Below are positions 50,933-58,639 of a stretch of DNA of 64,000 nucleotides, piece after piece. A program made the position numbers and the translations under genes. The notes under the pieces are model-generated. The model saw only the letters and a program-made list of their open reading frames with translations. It searched no databases and had not been told where the DNA came from. The stretch covers positions 1,316,530 to 1,380,529 of the forward strand of contig NZ_FMAG01000001.1 of NCBI RefSeq assembly GCF_900094585.1. Reading direction: 5' to 3'. The DNA is from Martinezella multihospitum (GTDB lineage Bacteria > Pseudomonadota > Alphaproteobacteria > Rhizobiales > Rhizobiaceae). The stretch's first letter is position 1. Each line of letters begins with the position of its first letter.

Positions 50933-51856
50933 ATGAAACTCGTAACCAAACTCGCGCTGACGGCAGCCGTTTCGATCGCCGCTCTGTCCGCCACCAGTAC
51001 GTTTGCTGCCGACAAATTCGTCGTCGGCTATGCCAACATGGCAGACACCGACGTCTTCGTCATGGCGCGCAAGACGGCCTTCATCGATGCCGCGAAGACC
51101 GATCCGAACGTCGATATCAAGTTTGCGGACGCCAACAACGACGCCAGCAAACAGCTCGACCAGATCGATAATTTCATCGCTCAGAAGGTCAACGCGATTG
51201 TCGTCGTCCCGGTCGACTATCAGGGCATCGTTCCTGGCGTCGAGAAGGCCAATACAGCCGGCATCCCTGTCGTGGCACTCGGCATCCAGTCGGCCGGCGG
51301 CAAATATACCTTCGTCGGTTCGAAGAACATCGACGCCGGCAAGATGCAGGCCGAATATATGAAGGCCAATCTGCCGAAGGACGCGCAGATCCTCTATCTG
51401 GAAGGCACGCCGGGCCTCTATCACTCGCAGGAGCGAAAGAAGGGCTTTGAGGAGTCCCTCGGCCGTCCGGACGTGAAGATCCTTGCAAGCCTGACAGGGA
51501 ACTACGACCGCGCCGAAGGCATGAAGGTCACCGAAGACTGGATCCAGAGCTTCCCGAAGTTCGACGCCATCGTTGCCGCGAACGATCAGATGGCGCTTGG
51601 CGCGCTGGAAGCGTTGAAGGGGTCCGATCGTCTCAAGGGCGTGATGATCGCCGGCGTCGATGGCGTGCCGGACGCTTTGAAGGCGATCAAGGCGGGTGAG
51701 ATGTCGCAGACGATCTTCCAGAATGCCGGCGGTCAGGCGAAGGCCGCATTCGAAGTGGTCGAAGGTATCAAGAAGGGCGAACAGCCGCCGGCCGAAAAGC
51801 TCGTGCCGTTCGAGTCCATCACCAAGGACAATGTCGACCAGTACATGAAGAAGTAA
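50933..51856 (+). CDS. CUT2 ABC importer binding protein (RbsB-like)
   Basis: This 307-residue periplasmic protein has a Sec signal MKLVTKLALTAAVSIAALSATSTFA. The mature part reads DKFVVGYANMADTDVFVMARKTAF, QLDQIDNFIAQKVNAIVVVPVD, GNYDRAEGMKVTEDWIQSFPKFDAIVAANDQMALGALEAL, the RbsB/IbpA type. The ATG at 50933 follows GGGAGGAGA. It lies after the permease gene, giving the order ATPase-permease-binding protein. The inositol-type enzymes downstream suggest an inositol isomer or derivative as ligand. Confidence 0.92.
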   Translation: MKLVTKLALTAAVSIAALSATSTFAADKFVVGYANMADTDVFVMARKTAFIDAAKTDPNVDIKFADANNDASKQLDQIDNFIAQKVNAIVVVPVDYQGIVPGVEKANTAGIPVVALGIQSAGGKYTFVGSKNIDAGKMQAEYMKANLPKDAQILYLEGTPGLYHSQERKKGFEESLGRPDVKILASLTGNYDRAEGMKVTEDWIQSFPKFDAIVAANDQMALGALEALKGSDRLKGVMIAGVDGVPDALKAIKAGEMSQTIFQNAGGQAKAAFEVVEGIKKGEQPPAEKLVPFESITKDNVDQYMKK

Positions 51857-51870
51857 TTCCTCCCGAGCAG

Positions 51871-51901
51871 GCGTGTCGGGGTGACAGGCGTCCCGGCACG
51901 C
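51871..51901 (+). promoter_or_regulatory. Hairpin after the CUT2 binding-protein gene
   Basis: GCGTGTCGGG (51871-51880) pairs with CCCGGCACGC (51892-51901), ten pairs including one U-G, around an 11-base loop. It starts 14 bases after the stop. No T-run follows, so it probably protects the upstream message or attenuates the downstream genes. Confidence 0.65.
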
Positions 51902-51938
51902 AAATCCAACATGAAATGACATCAGCGGAGCCAATGAA

Positions 51939-52883
51939 ATGATGCGTCTTAGTCTGGTAACCGACATTCTCGGCTACCTCTCATTCGAGGATATGCTCGA
52001 CACGGTTTCCAAGCTCGGGTTCGAGGCTGTCGAGCTTGGTTGCGGCAATTGGTCGAAGGCTCCGCATCTGAAGCTTGACGAACTCTTGTCGAGCGAGCTG
52101 GCGCGGAAGGACTTCCTCAGCGCTCTCGATCGCCATGGTCTATCCATCGCCGCTCTCAATTGCTCCGGCAATCAGCTTCATCCCGGCTCCAGCGGCGAGG
52201 AGCATCGCGCTGTCGTCGACAAGACCTTCCGCCTTGCCGAAAAGCTTGGTGTGAAGACCGTCGTTATGATGTCCGGATGCCCCGGCGGCACGCCGACGGA
52301 TCAACTGCCGAACTGGATCACCCACGTCATCCTGCCCGAACACGAGAAGGCGCTGGATTACCAGTGGAACGACGTTCTGATCCCGTATTTCGAGAAGGCG
52401 GGACGGCTTGCCAAGGAGTGTGGCATCCGGGTCGCTATCGAGAATCTCGGTGCAACCATGATCCACAATCCCGCCAACATGCTGCGGTTGCGCGAGCATG
52501 TCGATCCCGTGATTGGCATGAATTTCGACCCTAGCCATCACATGTGGATGGGCGGCGATCCGATTGCGGCCGTGCGCATGCTCGGTGACGCGATCCACTA
52601 CATCCATGCAAAGGACGTGCGCCTCGAGCGGACGCTTGCCGAAGCCAATGGCCTGATCGACACCTACTGGATCAACGACATCGCAAAACGATCCTGGAAC
52701 TACGTGGCTCTTGGCCATGGCCACGATGTTCAGTGGTGGAAGGAGTTCTTCGCCGTCGCCCGCCTTGTTGGCTATGACGGCCCCGTCAGCCTCGAGATGG
52801 AAGACGCCGGGATGGAGCCGCTCACCGGTGTCAAGAAATCGCTAACTACGCTGAAGCTCGCCCTGCCGCGCGACTTCGATTGA
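51939..52883 (+). CDS. Sugar phosphate isomerase/epimerase-family TIM barrel
   Basis: This 314-residue protein of the xylose isomerase-like fold shows probable metal-binding residues at VELGCGN, VAIENLG (Glu), MNFDPSHH (Asp/His), IHYIHAKD (His) and VSLEMED (Glu). The family acts as isomerase, epimerase or dehydratase on keto-sugars. It lies between the importer and the IolG-like gene and 21 bases before the latter, so a keto-inositol (inosose) or related keto-polyol is a reasonable substrate guess. Double ATG at 51939. Confidence 0.85.
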   Translation: MMRLSLVTDILGYLSFEDMLDTVSKLGFEAVELGCGNWSKAPHLKLDELLSSELARKDFLSALDRHGLSIAALNCSGNQLHPGSSGEEHRAVVDKTFRLAEKLGVKTVVMMSGCPGGTPTDQLPNWITHVILPEHEKALDYQWNDVLIPYFEKAGRLAKECGIRVAIENLGATMIHNPANMLRLREHVDPVIGMNFDPSHHMWMGGDPIAAVRMLGDAIHYIHAKDVRLERTLAEANGLIDTYWINDIAKRSWNYVALGHGHDVQWWKEFFAVARLVGYDGPVSLEMEDAGMEPLTGVKKSLTTLKLALPRDFD

Positions 52884-52904
52884 CCCATTCAAAGGAACAG
52901 AAAC

Positions 52905-53936
52905 ATGCTCAAGATCGGTGTTATCGGAACCGGCGCGATCGGCCAGGAACATATCGAGCGACTTCATAACAAGCTTGTCGGTTCGACTGTCGTCGCCGTC
53001 AACGATATCAACAAGGCACAGGCCGAAGAGGTTGCGAGACGCCTGACGCCCACCGCCCGCGTCTTCGAAAACGGGCATGATCTTGTGGCCGATCAAAATG
53101 TCGAGGCCATCGTGGTCACATCCTGGGGGCCGACGCACGAGGAGTTCGTGCTTGCCGCGATCGCGGCCGGCAAGCCGGTCTTCTGCGAGAAGCCGCTTGC
53201 AACATCAGCCGCGGCCTGCCTCAATATCGTCAATGCTGAAGTTGCAAGCGGGCGCCACCTCGTCCAGGTCGGCTTCATGCGCCGTTACGACAAGAGCTAT
53301 CGCCTGCTGAAACAGCAGATTGAGAGCGGCAATCTCGGCGAACCCCTGATGGTTCACTGCGCCCACCGCAACCCGAATGTTCCGGACGTCTACGGCGGCG
53401 ACATGGCGATTACCGATAGCTTCCCGCACGAGATCGACGTGCTGCGTTGGCTGCTCGACGATGACTATGTCTCCGCGCAGGTCATCATGCCCCGGAAGAC
53501 GAAGCATGCCCGCAAGGATCTCGACGACCCCCATATGATCCTTCTCGAAACCCGGAAGGGTGTCCGGATCGACGTCGAGGTCTTCGTCAATTGTCCCTAT
53601 GGCTACGACATCCAGTGCCAGGTGGTGGGCGAGGATGGCGTCGGCTACCTGCCCGAACCGATGAGCGTGCTTCTGCGCAAGGACACCAAGCTCAGCCACG
53701 AAATCCTCCAGGACTGGAAGCTTCGCTTCATCGACAGCTACGACGTCGAACTCCAGGAGTGGATCGATTCCGTCAAGATGGGCGTGGTGCGCGGCCCGAC
53801 AGCCTGGGACGGCTATTTCGCCGCCGTCACGGCCGATGCCTGCGTCGAAGCGAAGCATTCCGGCGGGGTCGTTCCAATCGAGATCGGCGAACGGCCGGCA
53901 TTTTATGCAGCTTGCGCCTTCAAGCCCGCGGCCTGA
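52905..53936 (+). CDS. iolG: Inositol 2-dehydrogenase-like enzyme (IolG family)
   Basis: This 343-residue Gfo/Idh/MocA enzyme closely follows the IolG pattern: [36 protein letters not shown], the lysine motif [30 protein letters not shown], the Asp/His pair in [18 protein letters not shown], and the C-terminal [20 protein letters not shown]. The reaction is NAD-dependent oxidation of myo-inositol, or another inositol isomer, to an inosose. It is in a transcript with a CUT2 importer and an IolH-like protein, but the rest of the canonical iol genes (iolB, C, D, E, A) are absent from the window, which suggests a second, specialised inositol locus. Confidence 0.88.
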   Translation: MLKIGVIGTGAIGQEHIERLHNKLVGSTVVAVNDINKAQAEEVARRLTPTARVFENGHDLVADQNVEAIVVTSWGPTHEEFVLAAIAAGKPVFCEKPLATSAAACLNIVNAEVASGRHLVQVGFMRRYDKSYRLLKQQIESGNLGEPLMVHCAHRNPNVPDVYGGDMAITDSFPHEIDVLRWLLDDDYVSAQVIMPRKTKHARKDLDDPHMILLETRKGVRIDVEVFVNCPYGYDIQCQVVGEDGVGYLPEPMSVLLRKDTKLSHEILQDWKLRFIDSYDVELQEWIDSVKMGVVRGPTAWDGYFAAVTADACVEAKHSGGVVPIEIGERPAFYAACAFKPAA

Positions 53937-53958
53937 CGACATCCAAAAGGAGAAGGTA

Positions 53959-54864
53959 ATGAAGATCGCACTCGATCCGCACATGCATCGGCACCTGCCG
54001 CTCAACGAACTTTGCCGTAAGGCCGCCGAGCTCGGCTACGATTATATCGAGGTCTCCCCGCGAGACGACCTTCTTCCATGGTGGGTGCGGCCGCGTGCCC
54101 ACAAGGAGCGCATCAGGGAGTTCAAGAAAGCGCTCAAGGATCACGGTGTGAAAGTCGCTTCGCTATTGCCAATGTATCGTTGGGCAAGTCCGCACGAAGA
54201 CGAACGCCAGGCAGCGGTTTCCTATTGGAAAGAGGCCATTCATCTCGCCGTCGAGCTCGGCGTCGATACGATGAATTCCGAGTTCGGACGCGGCCCTTCG
54301 CCGGATCGCGGCCATCGCTCCAACTGCTGCGGCGGTCATTATACGCACGAACATAGCGAAGCAGCCTGGTGGCGCTCCATTGAGGAGCTTGTGCCGGTCT
54401 TCGAGAAGGAGGGCGTGACCCTCAACATGGAACCGCATCCGGAGGACTGGTGCGAGACCTTGCACCCGGCGATCGACATGCTGAAGACGATCGGCTCGGA
54501 CAATGTCAAGTTCCTCTATTGCGCTCCGCATACCTTCTACTTCGGCGACGACATGGCGAGGATGATCCGCGATGCGGGCTCGCTGATCGCCCACGTGCAT
54601 GTGGCCGACACTTACAATCACAAGGCGTCGTCGGGCCTTCGTTACATCATCAATCCGCCGGGTGCCAAGGTCACGATCCACCAGCATATGGACATGCATC
54701 AGGGCGAGATCAACTGGGACGTTTTCTTCTCTTCGCTGGCCGAAGTCGGCTTTGATGGGATCGTCACGGCCTGCGTCTTTGGCTGGGAGGACCGGGCCGA
54801 TGCCTCCGGCCGGTTCATGCGGACGGAAATTCAGAAATACGTCGACAAATACTGGAAGAAGTAG
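53959..54864 (+). CDS. iolH: IolH-like TIM-barrel protein
   Basis: This 301-residue protein matches the IolH family of inositol clusters: MKIALDPHMHRHLPLNELC, LGYDYIEVSPR, the long conserved SAPHTF-type element (here CAPHTFYFGDD), HVADTYNHKAS, YIINPPG and VTIHQHMDMHQGEINWDVFF. It has the xylose isomerase-like fold. The precise reaction of IolH is not firmly established to my knowledge. The ATG at 53959 follows AGGAGAAGG; a longer frame starting inside iolG is spurious. It ends the operon; a weak hairpin follows. Confidence 0.82.
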   Translation: MKIALDPHMHRHLPLNELCRKAAELGYDYIEVSPRDDLLPWWVRPRAHKERIREFKKALKDHGVKVASLLPMYRWASPHEDERQAAVSYWKEAIHLAVELGVDTMNSEFGRGPSPDRGHRSNCCGGHYTHEHSEAAWWRSIEELVPVFEKEGVTLNMEPHPEDWCETLHPAIDMLKTIGSDNVKFLYCAPHTFYFGDDMARMIRDAGSLIAHVHVADTYNHKASSGLRYIINPPGAKVTIHQHMDMHQGEINWDVFFSSLAEVGFDGIVTACVFGWEDRADASGRFMRTEIQKYVDKYWKK

Positions 54865-54873
54865 GCCGGTGCG

Positions 54874-54907
54874 ATGCGTATTGGACACGGTGCGGACCGG
54901 TACGCAT
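54874..54907 (+). terminator. Hairpin after iolH, possible terminator
   Basis: Perfect 7-base arms ATGCGTA (54874-54880) and TACGCAT (54901-54907), with an inner CGGT/ACCG hairpin, start ten bases past the iolH stop. No T-run follows, so intrinsic termination is doubtful. Confidence 0.35.
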
Positions 54908-55041
54908 GAAGGACGGACGATCAATGTCTGATGGAGCTCGCACGCGAAGCTGAAGCGGCACCAACGATCTGGACGACAAGACCTCGCGCGTACGCGCATG
55001 AAAACGATTGACGGTGACAGCCGTTCGAATGGGAGGATAGA

Positions 55042-55338
55042 ATGGCGCAGGACGGCATCTTAGTCGCGCCCAGAGACATTGCTGAGCTGAAGATGTTGGT
55101 CGTCTCCAGAACCAGAGAGTTTCCAGAGCCGCTCAAATGCATGTTGGAGCTCAGTTTCAGGCAACCCGATACGGTCGCCTTCAGCAACGCATCATCCCTG
55201 GCGGCAAACTGCCAGATTGCGCCGTCTTCCATCTCGCGCATGGTCAAGGTACTTGGCTACAGATCCTTCCGCGACTTCAGGCAGGTCTATCGCGACCATG
55301 TTTTGGCGTTGTCGCGCCGATCGCATGGTCTCGGATGA
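55042..55338 (+). CDS. Stand-alone RpiR/MurR-type DNA-binding domain
   Basis: This 98-residue protein consists only of the N-terminal helix-turn-helix domain of RpiR-family regulators: PEPLKCMLELSFRQPDTVAFSNASSLAANCQIAPSSISRMVKVLGYRSFRDFRQVYRDH. The SIS sugar-phosphate-binding domain of normal members (about 280 residues) is missing, and no remnant follows before the convergent permease gene 46 bases on. The ATG at 55042 follows GGGAGGA, so it appears to be an intact small gene. IolR of Sinorhizobium is a full RpiR-type regulator, so this could be a truncated inositol regulator acting as a co-repressor or competitor. Sensing must come from elsewhere. Confidence 0.75.
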   Translation: MAQDGILVAPRDIAELKMLVVSRTREFPEPLKCMLELSFRQPDTVAFSNASSLAANCQIAPSSISRMVKVLGYRSFRDFRQVYRDHVLALSRRSHGLG

Positions 55339-55383
55339 TCGGAGAGATTTCCAGCAATCCCGTTTTGTCAAGGCGCAGGCTGC

Positions 55384-56265
55384 CTATCCCTTTATTCCGG
55401 CCGAAAGCATGATGGCGCGCGTGATCTGCTTCTGAAAAACAAGGTATAGAATGGCGACGGGAAGGCCGGCCAGAACAGCGGCGGCCATATCCTTGGCAAA
55501 ACGCACGCCGAAGACATCCTTCACCTGGGTAATCCCAACGGGAATGGTGATCGTGCTGTCCGATGTTGCGACCAGGAATGGCCACAGGAAATTATTCCAT
55601 GCCGCGATGAAGGTGGTTATCCCGAGCGCGGTGATCACGCCCCAGTTCATCGGCACATAGATCTTCCAGAGCGTTCTCAAGTGCCCGGCATTGTCGAGCA
55701 TCGCCGCCTCGCGGAATTCCTTTGGAATCTGGTCGAAGAATTGCTTGAGGATGATGATGACCGATGGCACCACCAGCTGCGGCAGCACGATGCCGCCCCA
55801 GCTGTTGATGAGCCCGAACATGTTCATCAGCACGAAATGGTTGATGATGAGCGCTTCCGCCGGCACCATTACCGAGGCGATCAACGCCCCGTAAATCACA
55901 CGGCGGCCGGGAAACTGGATTTGGCTGAGCGCATAGGCGCAGCCGACGCTCATCACAAGCACCAGAACCGCAATGATCGCCGAGGTGCCGACCGAGTTCA
56001 TATACCATTGCACGATGCTCGAGCGCTCGATCACGTAGCGATAGGGTTCGAGCGTCGGTGCCTTCGGGAAAAGCCCGGGCGTCCGGCTGACCACCTCCGT
56101 GTCGGATTTGAGCGATGTCATGACCGCCCAGTAGAGCGGAAAGAACCAGATAAGAGCGCCGAACGCCGTCAGCGTGGTCAGCGCGCGCCCGCTCCAGCCT
56201 CTTGATGCGGCATGACTCTTTGCCGTGGTCAGCTCCGTCTGCGCACTTGTTGTGAGAACGCTCAT
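55384..56265 (-). CDS. CUT1 sugar ABC importer permease, MalG type
   Basis: This 293-residue permease has six predicted membrane segments, beginning ALTTLTAFGALIWFFPLYWAVMTSL, the EAA loop IPKEFREAAMLDNAGHLRTLWKIYVPMNWGVI, and FIAAWNNFLWPFLVAT. The ATG at 56265 overlaps the partner permease stop by four bases; a longer frame exists but lies inside that gene. It is the last gene of the GH2 operon. No ATPase gene follows. Confidence 0.9.
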   Translation of the reverse strand: MSVLTTSAQTELTTAKSHAASRGWSGRALTTLTAFGALIWFFPLYWAVMTSLKSDTEVVSRTPGLFPKAPTLEPYRYVIERSSIVQWYMNSVGTSAIIAVLVLVMSVGCAYALSQIQFPGRRVIYGALIASVMVPAEALIINHFVLMNMFGLINSWGGIVLPQLVVPSVIIILKQFFDQIPKEFREAAMLDNAGHLRTLWKIYVPMNWGVITALGITTFIAAWNNFLWPFLVATSDSTITIPVGITQVKDVFGVRFAKDMAAAVLAGLPVAILYLVFQKQITRAIMLSAGIKG

Positions 56266-57155
56266 TTTTCGCCTCGCGCACGCAGGAACTGATATTGCAG
56301 GACGGAGGCAATGAGAATGATGGCGAACAGGATGGTCGCGACGGCGGCACCTTCGCCACCCTTGTTCTGCTTGAAGGCCAGATCGTAGATGACGGTCATG
56401 ACAACGGCCTGCGCATCCGCCGGCGTGTGGGCGAAATAGCCGAGCAGATAAGGCTGCGCGAAGATCTTGAACTGCGCGATCAGCTGCAGTGTCAGAACCA
56501 GCGCGGTGACCGGCCAGATCAGCGGCCAGGTTATTCTGGAAAACACCCGCCAACGGTTGGCATTGTCGAGTGCAGCAGCCTCGTAGACGTCAGGCGAGAT
56601 GCTGCGCAGCGCCGCAAGAAACAGCAGGATGTTGAAGCCGATCGTCCACCAGATGGTGACCACTGCAACTGATGGCATGAAATAGGTTGGCGAACGCAGT
56701 ACCGGGAGCGGCCGTCCGCCGGTAAACAGACCGATGACATGCTGGATGACGCCGTATTGCATGTTTGCAATCCAGGTCCAGATCTGCGTCACCACCGACA
56801 CGGGCAGGATCGAGGGCAGGAAAAAGCAGGCGAGAACCAGCATCTGTATGCGCCCGCTCAGGCGATTGATGCCCATGGCAATGAAGAGCGCGAGAAACGT
56901 GCCGGGGATGACGGTCAGGACGATGAAGTAGAGCGTGTTCAGAAGTGCCTTCTGAAATTGGGGTGAGGAGAGCTGGCGCGCATAATTGTCGAGGCCAACC
57001 CATTCGCCCGGTCCGATCAGCGGCGCATTGGTCAGGCTCATCGCCACCATCCGCCATGTCGGGTAGGCAAATATCACCAGAAACGCGATGACCGCCGGGG
57101 CGACCAGCAGCGCGGCAACCACATTATCCTGTTTCCTGTTGCTGACTGCGGCCAT
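56262..57155 (-). CDS. CUT1 sugar ABC importer permease, MalF type
   Basis: This 297-residue permease has six predicted membrane segments, starting VVAALLVAPAVIAFLVIFAYPTWRMVAMSL, and an EAA loop SPDVYEAAALDNANRWRVFSRITWPLIWPVT. A strong hairpin separates it from the binding-protein gene upstream. It pairs with the MalG-type protein in the pore. Confidence 0.9.
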   Translation of the reverse strand: MAAVSNRKQDNVVAALLVAPAVIAFLVIFAYPTWRMVAMSLTNAPLIGPGEWVGLDNYARQLSSPQFQKALLNTLYFIVLTVIPGTFLALFIAMGINRLSGRIQMLVLACFFLPSILPVSVVTQIWTWIANMQYGVIQHVIGLFTGGRPLPVLRSPTYFMPSVAVVTIWWTIGFNILLFLAALRSISPDVYEAAALDNANRWRVFSRITWPLIWPVTALVLTLQLIAQFKIFAQPYLLGYFAHTPADAQAVVMTVIYDLAFKQNKGGEGAAVATILFAIILIASVLQYQFLRARGEK

Positions 57156-57174
57156 CCGTCACCTCTCTCTAATG

Positions 57175-57206
57175 CAGCCCCGGGGCTGGGAGGGGTCCCG
57201 GGGCTG
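57175..57206 (-). promoter_or_regulatory. Strong hairpin after the CUT1 binding-protein gene
   Basis: Perfect 10-base arms CAGCCCCGGG (57175-57184) and CCCGGGGCTG (57197-57206) enclose a 12-base loop, between the binding-protein stop and the permease start. No T-run follows on the minus strand. Like the other post-binding-protein hairpins it probably protects the upstream message or attenuates the permease genes. Confidence 0.7.
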
Positions 57207-57218
57207 TGGAAGAAAACG

Positions 57219-58478
57219 TCACTGAGAGTTCATGTGATCGCGAAACTTCTCGAGCGTTTCCTTCACATCGCCGTCGCCGTTGAGCGGCCCGGACGCCATG
57301 TTCTGCCAGTCGTCGTCGAATTTCGAAGCCGCACCCGTCAATGGCGTCTTCGGCATGTAGAAGGCGTTGAGTGCCATGGCGGCGTAATCCGCCTGTGGCT
57401 TGAGCGCCTTGTAGGCGGCGGAGGTGCTGACCGGCAGATAGGCCGGAATGTGGCCGGCCGCAGCCCATTCCAGCGAGTTCACGTTCATCCATCGGATGAC
57501 TTCGAGAACCGCGGCGCGTTTTTCCGGGGTCATGGTGACACCGACATTGTTGGGGATCACGAAGGAGTGCGAGTCCGACCAGTTGGCGGGCTTGCCCATC
57601 CAGGCCGGGATGTTGACCATGCCGTAATCGAAACCGTTGCCCTTGGCGACTTCGGTTTCCATGGTCGGCAGTTCCCAATTGCCGTTCAGGAAGAACGCGG
57701 ATTGTCCGGCGAGAAAAGTAGGGGTGATGGTCTCGGTGTCGATATAGGGCTGTGCCCAGCCTTGCTTCACCCAGTCGGCGACTTCATTGTAGGCTTTTTC
57801 CATCTTGTCGAAATTGTCGCCCTGCAGGAACTTGCCATCGGCGGTCAGTTGGCCGCCTTGCTGGCCGAACAGGGTGTAGATATCGCGCAGATCGCCGTTG
57901 GACGAAGAGATGACGACGCCGTTCTTGCCGGCTTCCTTGGCCTTGGCCAGAACCGCGCGCCAGCCTTCCAGCGTGTCGATGCCGGTCGGCTTGCCATCCT
58001 TGTCCAGCGCGCCCAGCTCCTTCAGTACAGTCTTGTTGTAGTAGAGCACTTCACCATGGACGTCGAAGGGGACGGCGTAGCGCAGATTGTCGACCGTCGA
58101 GGCGGCGATTGCGTTCGGCGGGTAGTCGCTGTCCTTCAGCCCGACCGCGTCGAGCTCCTTCGGATCGATCGGCGAGACCGTCTTGGCCGCAACTGCGGCT
58201 GCCAGACGTGACAAGTGGTATGTGGCGATATCAGGCCCCTGGCCGACGGCGGCGGATGTCTGCAGTTTGGTGTAGTACGGGATACCCCATTCGAGCGTCG
58301 TGCCCGTAATCTGGATCTTGTCCTTGTGCTCCTCGTTGAAGCGCTGGATCAGCGCCTTCATTCGCACGCCGTCGCCTCCGGACAGAAAGTCCCACCAGAC
58401 GACATTTTCGACTGCGAATGCCGGAAAGGCAGTCATGAGGGCTAACGCCGCAATCGATGTTCTCAACAGGTTACGCAT
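57219..58478 (-). CDS. CUT1 sugar ABC importer binding protein
   Basis: This is a 419-residue MalE-type periplasmic protein with Sec signal MRNLLRTSIAALALMTAFPAFA. The mature part begins VENVVWWDFLSGGDGVRMKALIQRFNEEHKD and includes VPFDVHGEVLYYNKTVLKELG and GQSAFFLNGNWELP, typical of glycan-type SBP_bac_1 proteins. The ATG at 58478 follows GGAGGAGAGA; a longer frame is unsupported. It is second in the operon after GH2, so its ligand is probably the glycoside that GH2 hydrolyses. Confidence 0.9.
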   Translation of the reverse strand: MRNLLRTSIAALALMTAFPAFAVENVVWWDFLSGGDGVRMKALIQRFNEEHKDKIQITGTTLEWGIPYYTKLQTSAAVGQGPDIATYHLSRLAAAVAAKTVSPIDPKELDAVGLKDSDYPPNAIAASTVDNLRYAVPFDVHGEVLYYNKTVLKELGALDKDGKPTGIDTLEGWRAVLAKAKEAGKNGVVISSSNGDLRDIYTLFGQQGGQLTADGKFLQGDNFDKMEKAYNEVADWVKQGWAQPYIDTETITPTFLAGQSAFFLNGNWELPTMETEVAKGNGFDYGMVNIPAWMGKPANWSDSHSFVIPNNVGVTMTPEKRAAVLEVIRWMNVNSLEWAAAGHIPAYLPVSTSAAYKALKPQADYAAMALNAFYMPKTPLTGAASKFDDDWQNMASGPLNGDGDVKETLEKFRDHMNSQ

Positions 58479-58639
58479 TCTCTCTCCTCCAGGCTGTTCT
58501 GGTTTCCTCCCGGGCCGCTCTTTGCGGGTGGCCCTTATGCCTTGCGCAGCGGCTAACGAGCCGCGTGATATCCCTTGCATCTGTCTGGACCGCCTCAACT
58601 TCCTCCCGGTCATATGCGGCGGTTCGATCTTTTGGCCAC

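Noticed and set aside
58512..58534. GGGCC/GGCCC hairpin between GH2 and the binding-protein gene
   Set aside because: Only five pairs in the outer stem with competing inner pairings; not strong enough to list.
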